A stretch of 64,000 nucleotides of DNA from Druceiella hillmani (taxonomy: Eukaryota > Arthropoda > Insecta > Lepidoptera > Hepialidae): positions 23,385,001 through 23,449,000 of the forward strand of contig JAYKKI010000027.1 of assembly GCA_039881145.1 (NCBI GenBank). Direction: 5' to 3'. The position numbers and the translations under genes are program-made. Below are positions 1 to 9,046 of this stretch, one piece after another; position 1 is the stretch's first letter, and every line of letters starts with the position of its first letter. The notes beneath the pieces are model-generated. The model did not search any database, was not told the DNA's origin, and saw only the letters and a list, made by a program, of their open reading frames with translations.

Positions 1-1319
1 CAGGAATATTCCTGGTATTGGTTTTGTTAACATGCCACAATGTATTTTTTATATTTTTGTATTACTTGTAAAATGGATTAATGGTTTCCGTTCATCTTTT
101 TAAGGTGAGGTGGTATTATGGATAAAAGTACGAGGATTTAACCATACATGCACTTTTTTTTTATTTTATCGTAAATAATTCAAAAGGTTATGTAAGCATA
201 TAATTCAAAAGGTTATGTAATAAAATTTGTCATCGTGTTCCAATGGCAAAAACGAACCAATATTCATAACTTTTTACCAAATTATTACAGATGCCGTGTG
301 TCAATAAAAAATACAGTAATAAAAATCGAAACCTTCCCACTATATATATCTTTTCACGATCTCCACATAAAAATTGTAAGCGTATGATGGAATACAGTCA
401 TCATCTATCCAGACATATAGGATATACATCCGGATAATTTATTATCAGAGATGCTTATAAATTTATTCAACTCAAACCACTCATATATTTCTCGGTTATG
501 AAATTTGTTTTCCACTCTTTTTCAGTCGAGAATATCCTTTTTCTACCTTTCGTAAAATCAAAAAGAAAAACAGAATATCTATAATAACATTAACGTGCCG
601 GTCTCTTATTGATCCTCAAAAACATTGACGTGGAAATGTACGGAAAAAAATGTTCTCTGGGACTATTTGGCGTAGAAACTTGAAGTTTTGTAAAATCGTA
701 AAGAATATTATTAACCCACATATATCTTATTAATTAATACCAAAAAATATTAAAATGGAAATTTGAAAGAGTTGGAACAAAAGGTGAAAGAACAAATATT
801 TGGCTTAAAAAAATTTTATGTTAAGAATTTTGTATACGATTTTTATGGAGATATTTTTGAAAAAGTTCAGAAAAATATGCTTCCTGTAACTTCTAAAGCT
901 TAAGTTGTGAAAGATAGCACTACTAGACTACCACTAAAGTTTACCGAAAGACAATATTGTTTACTTAAAATTTCATAATTTTGGAGGTGTTTACGATATT
1001 TTTACGTCTGTGAAGGCTGTTCTAGGCAATATATTTATAAATAACAATGCAATATAAATATTACAACATACATCACTAATTTTTGATATATTTTGTCCAC
1101 CCCTACTTCAATAATAGTGTGCTAACTTTTCATATACTAACAGTTCTAATCACTATCTCTTTATACTAGTCAGCTTGAGACATTCGCTTTAATATAAATT
1201 TATATTATCTCTTGATACTATGGCAGAAGCATCTCCATGTGTACACTTAAGTTCAAAATTTTAAAATAACAAACATACATGGCTTACACTAAAATCCTTA
1301 CAGACAGCCAGAGAAAACA

Positions 1320-1790
1320 GGTTCGAAAATTATTTTTTGCTTTTTAGTGCAGTATTTTACAAAGCATGTTTTTTTTAGTTTCTTAACTTATTCATTTATT
1401 CTTACGTTTTTAATTTTTTCATATTCATTTAGATGTTAATTTTTTTTTAATTTCACGAAATTATTGTTTTGTCGTCGTCTCTTGACACGCGTGCAAAATT
1501 TTAAACGATTTAGACGCCTGGAAGATGATGAAAATTTATTTGAAAAATTCTGTTATTTTTTGGTCTTTTTTAACTTCATTTTTTTTTATTTTATGAACTT
1601 ATTGTATAGTGATCGGTTTTTAAAGTGTGCAAAGTTTTAAATAATTCGGGCATACGGAAGAGGTAAACATTTTATTTAAAAATTACATTATTTTTTAGTT
1701 TTCTTAAGACTGAATTTTTTTAATTTTATAAAATGTTTGTATTGTCATTCAAACCACACGCAACTGTCAAATTTCATCATGATATAATAA
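1320..1790. repeat. Diverged tandem repeat, about 136-bp unit
   Basis: Two clearly related segments recur with an offset of about 136 bp. Both contain GTGCAAA(A/G)TTTTAAA (near 1491 and 1627), then a GGAAGA block, then TTATTTAAAAAT and a T-rich run ending near TTGTATTG. A weaker third copy may precede them from about 1320, and the shared TGTCAAATTT after 1760 hints at another partial unit. The copies differ by many substitutions, so the duplication is old. It carries no coding signal. Confidence 0.5.
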
Positions 1791-2092
1791 GAGTACAATA
1801 AATTTAGTTCCGTAAGATCCATTATATAATTAGCTACACACAAGTTGACCTAATAAAAGCATGTTAAAACGGTTGTAAATTTTTAGTTTTGGAATCTAAG
1901 TTTATTTGAATTTTCTATATATTTTGGTGATTCGATAAACATTTATATTTGCTTCTTTTACCAAGTAACATTTGTGATTTGTATACCTAAAATTAACATT
2001 ATAACGACGCCTATCTCTTCCATCTTTTAACAAAAAATGAATTCGTAAAAATAATTTATATTGTCACTATTTTATTATATACATATACAAAG

Positions 2093-2145
<53 letters not shown>

Positions 2146-2153
2146 CGTATATA
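2093..2153. repeat. Compound (AC)n(AT)n microsatellite
   Basis: Nine or so AC units run directly into about twelve AT units and then an imperfect TATATACGTATA tail. The same AC-then-AT order on the plus strand recurs at other loci in this window. Confidence 0.95.
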
Positions 2154-2639
2154 GACCTGAACACCTGAAATCCTTTAGGTGTAATATACTAACACTTGTT
2201 TAAAAAAATATGAACTTCATGACCATATACATCAATCGGTATAAGACAATCAGCTTTGCTTTCATAAAAATATATTTTTAATTTAAGATTTTATTTTAGA
2301 TTACTCTAAAATACTGATAACATAATAAAACGCGGCCCTTTCCGTATTTGAAACAATGTTCATTAATACGGCTATGCCATTCAAATGTAATGAAAGAAAA
2401 TAATAACCACATTCTCTGGGTACTTCGATTACTCTTAAACGAGTTGAAGTAAAATTAAATTTCTTTCCAAACCTTTTACTTTTAATGTACTTGAGATTTA
2501 TCTTGCTAACTTATGTAACTTGTTTTAAAACACACTGAAGTTGAGGGAGTAAACTGACCTCGTGTGCAGTGCCCTCGATGTACTCAAATGGACTATAAAA
2601 AAGAAATGCTAAAGTAAAAGGTGAGATGGACGGACTCAA

Positions 2640-2775
2640 TTCACCTTAATCCAGCGCCCGGGTTGGTCGAATTATGTATTTATTATGTTAGACGGACTTC
2701 CGCCGCCAGATTACGGACAACGCCGGCAGGCTTACGTTTACGATTCTACGACGTAGCTTCGTTTAAATGGGGACT
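2640..2775. promoter_or_regulatory. GC-rich island, possible conserved element
   Basis: About 130 bp of clearly higher GC content (AGCGCCCGGGTTGG, then CGCCGCCAG and ACGCCGGCAGG) in an otherwise AT-rich stretch. Frames on both strands are broken by stops, so it is not an obvious exon. It may be a conserved non-coding element or an old transposon remnant. Confidence 0.25.
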
Positions 2776-3339
2776 TTGAAATGGATACTTGACCGTAGTA
2801 AGGTGTTATATCGTGATTTGTTACGTCAGTGCTTTTAGAGGAACGCTATCAGAATTCACGTATATTTAAGGTTTTCAAAGAAGTAACTATATATTTCAGT
2901 AGATAAAAATATATTCACTATTTGATAAGGATTTTAATTTTGAGAGTGCCTTTAAAGACAGCGTTCGAGTTTGAATATTATTTATTTCTAGCAAATTTTA
3001 ATACAGTTTACTATTTAAATTTATTATTGAAAAATGAAATTAAGTTTCATCCGGCATAGGCTATTCTTAGTTTAGCACTACTTGGTTTTTAAGATAAACT
3101 ATTTGCTGTCGAAATACCATTACGAATCGACGATAGATCATAAATATTTTTTTTTGCAAACTGTAACGAAGGAAGTAGGACAAAAAAGAGCTGAAATATA
3201 AATTTATATTCTATGACCAGCATAGAAAAAGTGTTAAAGATATTACTCTTTTGTCGATTATCGATGGTGATAATGAAATTTCATTATATTTTTCGAAGTT
3301 ACCACAGACAGACGAATTAAAATCTGGATTTAGGGAAAA

Positions 3340-3389
3340 TAGTCAAAATATTTATAATTTGTATCTACAAATTGTAAATATTTTGACTA
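3340..3389. repeat. Short-loop hairpin, 24-bp arms
   Basis: The arms 3340-3363 and 3366-3389 are reverse complements with one T-G exception (3355 with 3374) and a 2-nt spacer. So tight an inverted repeat suggests local template switching. It has no terminator role in this eukaryotic setting. Confidence 0.85.
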
Positions 3390-5050
3390 ATTTTCATTGA
3401 CTATTGCCTATTGACGTTGATGACGGAACTCTGTCATAGTTAAAAAATTAATTGGGCAAAGAGCAAAAAATAGTACAGATGTTTACTTTTTGGTAGATTT
3501 TTTATGGTGCTAAAGGACTGAAGGTTTTAGTTACTAAAGCGACTAGCGATCCCATTGGCTGTAAGCAATAAGGGGCGCTGCTTAGTTCATATTCTTGGAA
3601 GATTGTGACAGGTAAATACTCAAGTCATAAATCCGTTGAGTAAGAGTATCTCTGACGAAAATAATTATGAATTATTCTCTGTGGTACAATAAAGTTAGCA
3701 CTTTATATTTCAAATATTTGTATCTTTATAGTTTTGGGCCAACCTTGAAAGGCGATAGAATTTACAGTATAATGATTAGATCCACAATTTTTATTGATAG
3801 GTTTAACAATTTAAAGATTGGAAATTTTTACAAATACATAACTCTCTTCACTGTTATTATACCTAAAAAGTTGTGCTATCTTTTGTTAGTATTCATTTAC
3901 CGTTAAAATTTGGATAAATTTAAAACTGACAAACGAGGTAAATTGATTCCATTTCGTTCTTAAAACTTGACCGAAAAAATCTTCCTATCTTTCCTATCCT
4001 TTTTCCATTCCTATTTCATTTAACTTTCTCTCCCTAAGCTGTAAATTAATTTTTCTACTAATTCTTTACCAAACATTTAAAAATTCACCGAAAGTCCATT
4101 ACAATATTCTACAACACTTTCTATCTTTTTCTTTTTGATCAGCGTGGTTTCGTTCGTCCACCTTTTTTTGGTGAATACCAATTGAATCTTTGTCCATTTG
4201 GCATAGCCCTTTGTCTTTTTAATTCAGATCGGTGAACTCCTAGACGAATCGTATGATACCGACAGTGGTCGGTCAACATTTTTTTTTCTATACGGTGTCT
4301 TTACTCGACGACAGGCTTAATCTACCTCTCATTTTTTCAGCAACCCATGTGTTCTGGTCTGTCTGACTTTAATTTCGCAGCCCTAATAACTAGGTTTACT
4401 ATATATGTGCTTCGTTGAATATTTCCTATCTACTATACTAATTATATGTTTCTCCTATTTGAATGATTCTTTTCACAAAACTTAGTGCTAAATTTTCAAT
4501 ATGCAGCAATTTTATCAAATAAACAGATTATTTATGTAGCAGAAAGCTTTTCTAAATTATAGATGTGTACGTCAAAATTCAATAAATAAATAATTGAAAA
4601 AAAAAACAAAAAGTTTGTGCTATGTATAATATTCTGGTTCCAGAATATTTATAAAAGTTCATAAAATTGTCTCCTATTTTAAGGTGAGGTTATAATTTTA
4701 TTATATTTGGCCATTTAGATGATACGAATAATTGCATATTTTACTACTATTTATTGTCAAAGGGTAGAACTCCAGGTTACCATAGAATTAAGTAATAACA
4801 AATCGAAAGTTTAGGTATTTGGATTTACGAATATTAGGGAATCTGGTATTATGCCCATGTTTTACCCTCTAGTGAATAAAAAGAATAAACAATATTTAAA
4901 CTTAGAAACTTTGAAAAGCTCGATAAAAATGTAGTTAATAACACATTTTGCCTAGCAATTGAAATAAGGTAGTAAGGAAATAGTCGAGCTCTATAAGCTT
5001 ACCCAATTTTCCTCTTATTTGCGTAAGTAGGATTTACGTTGAGATTTAAC

Positions 5051-5062
5051 TAAATTATTTAC
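5051..5062 (+). repeat. Left target-site duplication of fold-back copy 1
   Basis: TAAATTATTTAC at 5051-5062 recurs exactly at 5344-5355, immediately flanking the inverted-repeat element. A perfect 12-bp duplication is too long for typical MITE families (2-9 bp) and fits insertion by target-primed reverse transcription. Confidence 0.75.
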
Positions 5063-5164
5063 TGATATTGAATATATTTGGCGTTAATTTTGTAGAAATT
5101 CATTATTCGCAATTAAATGAAACTACGTGATGTAGTATTATTTCTACTATCTTTAATTTCTTTA

Positions 5165-5205
5165 CCACGACCTAGGTTTCGTTGTATTACAACATCTTCA
5201 GGTGG
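5165..5205 (-). ncRNA. Hammerhead-like motif, left arm of copy 1
   Basis: Read on the minus strand from 5205: CCAC (stem I), CUGAAGA (fits the CUGANGA core), one extra U, a GUUGU/ACAAC stem II with loop AAU, GAAA, a short stem III in ACCUAGGU, then GUC, with GUGG closing stem I. The predicted cut falls between 5169 and 5168. The extra U before stem II departs from the textbook core. Self-cleavage is inferred from the sequence pattern only. Confidence 0.5.
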
Positions 5206-5247
5206 GATATTAGCAAAGATTTATATTAGCAAATCTTTGCTAATATC

Positions 5248-5288
5248 CCACCTGAAGATGTTGTAATACAACGAAACCTAGGTCGTGG
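5248..5288 (+). ncRNA. Hammerhead-like motif, right arm of copy 1
   Basis: CCAC at 5248-5251 pairs with GUGG at 5285-5288 as stem I. CUGAAGA at 5252-5258 fits the conserved CUGANGA. Then come an unpaired U, stem II GUUGU-AAU-ACAAC (5260-5272), GAA plus A15.1 (5273-5276), a 2-3 bp stem III within ACCUAGGU, and the cleavage triplet GUC at 5282-5284. This is a type I layout with a very short stem III, as described for hammerheads in Penelope-like elements. The inserted U may weaken activity. Confidence 0.5.
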
Positions 5289-5343
5289 TAAAGAAATTAA
5301 AGGAAGTAGAAATAATACTACATCACGTAGTTTCATTTAATTG

Positions 5344-5355
5344 TAAATTATTTAC
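5344..5355 (+). repeat. Right target-site duplication of fold-back copy 1
   Basis: Exact copy of TAAATTATTTAC found at 5051-5062. The two copies bracket the element precisely where its leader begins and its right arm ends. Confidence 0.75.
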
Positions 5356-5781
5356 GTAAATTTACTGTAAAAACTTAACTTTACTGTAAAAACTTCGTAA
5401 CATAAATCACTCTGACCAGGAGGTTGTAGCATTCGTGACCTTTACTAAGTTGTCAATCTATAATTATTAAAAATATCTGGGTTTAATATCTGTTTTTTTA
5501 ATTCTATGTAAATAACGTAAGTGTATAAATAAAATAACCTTCATATGTTGCTAGAAATTTAAATTGATAAGTTTATAGGCAATTTTAATTCCTTCACACA
5601 CATTTTCACGTCATTATTTGGATCGATTTTTCGAAGATGTTTTGCTTAAAAAATTAATGTTTTTTTAAATAGATAATAAAGCTTACTATTTAAAACATCA
5701 TCTCGCTTTACTAAATAACTATACAAACATATCAGCACTTAATATTTTTGTGAGAAACAATTCAAAATTTAAACTCACTAC

Positions 5782-5916
5782 TTGCAAAGCGATGCGATCG
5801 TACTCCCGCTTCAACTCTACATTCAATGCTGCAAAGCAATGCGCTCTAAGTCCTTCTTCAACATTCAGACGTAAATCTTTGAATTTAGGACGCAAATAAG
5901 CAACCGTTCCAATTAC
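5782..5916 (-). other. Unassigned coding-like segment, possible exon
   Basis: On the minus strand, 45 codons read from VIGTVAYLRPKFKDL to KREYDRIALQ without a stop. They follow an acceptor-like TTTGAATTTAG and end at GTAGTG, with a stronger donor-like GTGAGT 3 nt further on. Composition is much less AT-biased than the surroundings and the residues look protein-like. LRPKFKDL weakly recalls the LDPRFK motif of hAT transposases, so a hAT relic or an exon of an unrecognised host gene are both possible. I found no frame-compatible neighbouring exon. No function is assigned. Confidence 0.35.
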
Positions 5917-5939
5917 CTAAATTCAAACAAAGCAAATTA

Positions 5940-6185
5940 AAATCGATCTAGATACTAAGCATCGATGCGAACGAGGATTATAAAAGATAAATAGGTATCT
6001 ATCCGGGCGTTTAAAGAGACGCCCGTCGGCGAATATCTTTACCTTGCGAATAAATGCCACATAAATGCTTGAATAAATCAGTGCAACATCCCAATAAATC
6101 CTCGGCAGATTCGGGGGCTAGACCGAAGGCGGAAGACGGCTACATTACCAATGCGCGATTGGCAGCCACCTTCAAGACGAATAAT
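5940..6185. promoter_or_regulatory. GC-rich island with small hairpin
   Basis: This unusually GC-rich block contains CGGGCGT...ACGCCCG (6004-6010 and 6019-6025), a 7-bp hairpin. On the minus strand a stop-free run of about 40 codons (6024-6145) ends near a GTAAAG donor-like site, but its phase does not join the coding-like segment at 5782-5916. It could be regulatory DNA, a decayed exon or a transposon remnant. Confidence 0.25.
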
Positions 6186-7267
6186 TTAAATTGCAAAAGA
6201 TGGTGAAAAAATATGGAGATATATATAGAGTGAATAGATGTAGTGGTGAATTGAAATGCAAAGTGTTGAAAGCGGATAATATTTTTTTAATTGTGTGCAC
6301 ATTTTTTGGTAATAATATTTGTAATATAATAAACTGCAGCATTGCAGTTGTTACGTGTATAAAGACTCTTCCAATATTTGACACTATCTTAAAGTTTATT
6401 TATAAATTTATATAGACAAAATAACTTTGGAGAGGGCAGGTCGTTAAAATACAGATGAAAAATCAAGTGATTTTTGATTTGGCCATCAAGACTCATGACC
6501 CTGGGGCATCCTCTATTTCGCTGATGAGATATAGTGGAAGTTTTCTGGATACTACTTATTCAAGATACATACGCAGAAAAATTATGGAAAAGGCCTACAC
6601 CGAGAAGAAAAAGACCTAAAATATTCAAGCTTGGCACAAAAATAACGAATTAATTAAATTTGAGAAATCAGTTGTTCATCGTATATTTTAAGCAATGGAT
6701 TATTACAAGGTAATTTTTGTAAATTATAAGTAAAAGCTTATCATATTTACTTTTTAAACTTTGTACCTAGCGAAATATAAAGCGAATATAAATTTTGAAT
6801 ATGTTTTTAAATCCTTTTTATATTCTTTGTTCCTTGTTTGGTTCTCATTAGTTTCTTATCAGTTTCTTTTTCAGTTTTTATTTATTTTACTATATATGAA
6901 GTAAAATTCTTGTATCATTGTAGAAATAACAAATTTCACATACTTTTAAGAGTGGCTAAAAAGTTTTTACAAGTGTTTGGAAGACGATTAAGACCAAAAC
7001 TAAGACGAAAAGTAAATCGCCATTTCATAATTTTCCTAAGCAATAAAGCATAAGCAAATATGTGTTTTAAGCACATATGGGTATCAGTTATCTGGATTTA
7101 CAATGATGTCTAGAAATGTTCCATTTTATTAATTCTCTATCCACAACTGTGATGATAGAAATGTATATAATTTCATTTCTTAAATTATAGGTTACACAAA
7201 TGCATGCTAACATATGCATAGTAAAACTTAAAATGATAGGTAAATTTACACACTAATTATTATTATT

Positions 7268-7412
7268 ACTAGCAAAAAGCATGGCTTCATGGGGGCTCGC
7301 GAGTTTTTTTAATGCACGTCCGTTACAATAATGCTTTCAGGATGCGGTTGGGGCTGCTGCGCTTCTGTAGTGCTTCGGACAAGTTTTCAGATGCTCATGT
7401 GGACGACTTCTT
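7268..7412 (+). repeat. Left long inverted repeat
   Basis: The reverse complement of this segment aligns with 8909-9046. The best block holds GAAGTCGTCCACATGAGC and GAAGCACTACAGAAG, and the outer end is CTAGCAAAAA. Several indels separate the two copies. Confidence 0.75.
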
Positions 7413-7744
7413 TACGACACAGCCCAACTCCAGCTCCAACACCATCCCATACATGATCACAGGTTGATTACTCATTTAAATGCATGTACATATAACTAGT
7501 TTGCTTAAGTATATATACCTTTATATATATATATCTGTGAGATGTCTCAAGTGAGAAAGCGTATTTACGGGACAGGGACAATAAAACGTATTATGTACTA
7601 ATTTTGTGTAGATATTGGATTATATATTTATAAAGTTATTATAATATTATGTATTTATTACAGATATACCAGATAGTTATTAAAAGGTTATGTATGTATT
7701 TTTAAATTACGTTATATCATAGTGTAATATTATTTATAATTACG

Positions 7745-8447
7745 TTACTTGAAGTAATCACTTTTTTTAATTTGCCAAAAAGATTTTGATGCATTATCAA
7801 TTACAAGAGTTTCAATAGATTGCAGTGCTGCTTCACTTTCGCCTAAAGAAGCTATATATCGCCTTAAATCGTTAATTACAGATAATGCCTGGGCGTTTGA
7901 CAAAATCGGAGTTGACTCCTCTTCATCTTCATCATCAACACTTCGTTTGTGTTAAAAATGTTTCGCAGTTCATATTTTTGCAACAATTCAGGAAGTGTTG
8001 TCGTCCATATATCAACATCTTGTTGCGCAACTGTCTCCGGTTCCCCGCTGATTTGACGGTGCACAATACTGTGGCAATTACAACGGTCTATCCAGCCATT
8101 TGAAGCGTTAAAATATGTGATTTGAAATCATACATTAATTTCATGTTCTTTCTCACATAATATGGGACAACTCATGGCCAGTTTTAAAGTACGTACTTGA
8201 TCAAGCCATTCCATTAAAACTTTCTCCAATTTATCAAACTTTTCTACCACTTGCTTTTTTCTCTTCTCTTCTGCATTTTTTTTTATTTCTTTTCCATTCT
8301 TTAAAATGGTACTTAACATAGAAATTGGTAAACCACGCTCAGCAGCTGACTGTGTTTGATTTTGCGTTTATGATTTTTCACCAAGACCTTTCAATAACTT
8401 TCAAATTTTTCCTGAAGTGACAATGCTTTTCGTTTAATTGTAATCAT
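7745..8447 (-). pseudogene. Tigger/pogo-family transposase relic, catalytic domain deleted
   Basis: Read on the minus strand from ATG at 8447, the start KRKALSLQEKFE matches the CENP-B/pogo N-terminal helix-turn-helix, but a stop follows within 20 codons. In the next frame STILKNGKEI and EWLDQVRTL continue the DNA-binding domain, then NASNGWIDR and VHRQISGEPE match the Tc5-type HTH, and LPELLQKYELRNIFNTNE reaches the point where the first catalytic Asp (normally NADETG) should sit. The D is replaced and the DDE core is missing. The sequence jumps, with a frame change, to an acidic C-terminal tail (VDDEDEEES, then LRRYIASLGESEAALQSIE) ending at 7745. It cannot encode an active transposase. Confidence 0.8.
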
Positions 8448-8810
8448 TTTTTAACAAACGCATATACACTACGTAAGTAAACAAATGATAGAAAACGAAT
8501 ACAGGCACGTGACATAACACGTAAGCCAATAAACGAATCTAGAAAATAACTGCCGGCAGTAAGGCGCGTGACAACATGGGGGGACAGCGCAGCGGGAGCG
8601 TGCGGGAACGTGAGTGAGCGCTCTTGCAGCCGGCAACCGCTCGCTCAGTAAGTCGCTAGCCGCTGCCGCATGAGATAATACGTGTACACGTGCACAGCAC
8701 AGATGGCGTATTAAACGTGAAAGAATGTATGCAAGTATGCCTCAAGTTAAACCGACTGACGTAAAATGGCATATTGTGCGAGAAATCGTATTAAGTGGGT
8801 TTTATTTTAT

Positions 8811-8850
8811 ACACACACACACACCCACACACATACACACACACACACAC

Positions 8851-8907
<57 letters not shown>
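8811..8907. repeat. Compound (AC)n(AT)n microsatellite
   Basis: An interrupted AC tract (with ACCC and ACAT steps) passes into a long AT tract that ends exactly at the right inverted repeat. The tyrosine/isoleucine and valine/cysteine 'proteins' read through it on both strands are artefacts of the repeat. Confidence 0.95.
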
Positions 8908-8908
<1 letters not shown>

Positions 8909-8910
<2 letters not shown>

Positions 8911-9046
8911 GGAAGTCGTCCACATGAGCGTCTGCAAAAATGTTCGAAGCACTACAGAAGTGCGCCAGCCGCATCCTAAAAGCATTATCTAATGCATGCG
9001 CATTATATAATTTCCGAGCCCTCACAAAGTCATGATTTTTGCTAGT
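8909..9046 (-). repeat. Right long inverted repeat
   Basis: Diverged partner of 7268-7412 in the opposite orientation, starting GAAGGAAGTCGTCC and ending TTTTTGCTAGT. It directly abuts the microsatellite, which appears to have expanded at the repeat's inner edge. Confidence 0.75.

Larger units (their letters stand above)
1..5062. other. AT-rich intergenic stretch
   Basis: No credible gene was found. Open frames are short and rich in Phe, Ile, Lys, Asn and Tyr, as expected of random AT-rich DNA; the longest, 3667-3906 (+), has no recognisable motif. The stretch contains a degenerate tandem repeat, a compound microsatellite, a short GC-rich island and a near-perfect hairpin, which are listed separately. 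Confidence 0.7.
5063..5343. mobile_element. Fold-back element copy 1 (youngest copy)
   Basis: A conserved leader of about 47 bp (TGATATTGAATATATTTGGC onward) is followed by a nearly perfect palindrome. The arms are 5110-5222 and 5231-5343, with an 8-nt spacer (5223-5230). I saw only two differences between arms, near 5150. The element is flanked by a perfect 12-bp direct repeat. It has no open reading frame of note and is non-autonomous. Each arm contains a hammerhead-like motif, annotated separately. The same leader and arms occur at 57572 and 61957. The long target-site duplication and the ribozyme-like motif suggest a retroelement, perhaps Penelope-related, but the family is not proven. 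Confidence 0.8.
5356..7267. other. Intergenic DNA between two elements
   Basis: Apart from the coding-like segment and GC-rich island listed separately, I see no gene. The opposed open frames at 6172-6415 are shadows of each other in AT-rich DNA, and the frame at 6838-7053 has no recognisable motif. Confidence 0.6.
7268..9046. mobile_element. 1.8-kb inverted-repeat element with Tigger relic
   Basis: Long diverged inverted repeats, 7268-7412 and 8909-9046, bracket the region. The outer ends begin ACTAGCAAAAA(G/T)CATG and are GC-rich inside. TTA stands on both sides of the CTAGC...GCTAG termini, a possible short target-site duplication, but the boundary is ambiguous. Inside lie a Tigger/pogo-type transposase relic on the minus strand, a GC-rich block at 8560-8720 that may be its 5' region, and a long AC/AT microsatellite just inside the right repeat. 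Either the terminal repeats belong to the Tigger-like element or the relic is nested in an unrelated fold-back. Confidence 0.55.

Noticed and set aside
5063..5343. Classification of the fold-back as an ordinary DNA-transposon MITE
   Set aside because: The flanking duplication is 12 bp (14 bp at copy 2), the leader is outside the inverted arms, and the termini do not match a standard cut-and-paste family.
6024..6145. Minus-strand open stretch (AFGLAPESAEDLLGCC) as an exon joined to 5782-5916
   Set aside because: Its donor-like GTAAAG leaves one base of a codon, while the 5782-5916 frame needs phase 0, and joining them gives an early stop.
8725..9025. Several open frames rich in Tyr-Ile or Thr-His repeats
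   Set aside because: They are translations of the AC/AT microsatellite at 8811-8907.
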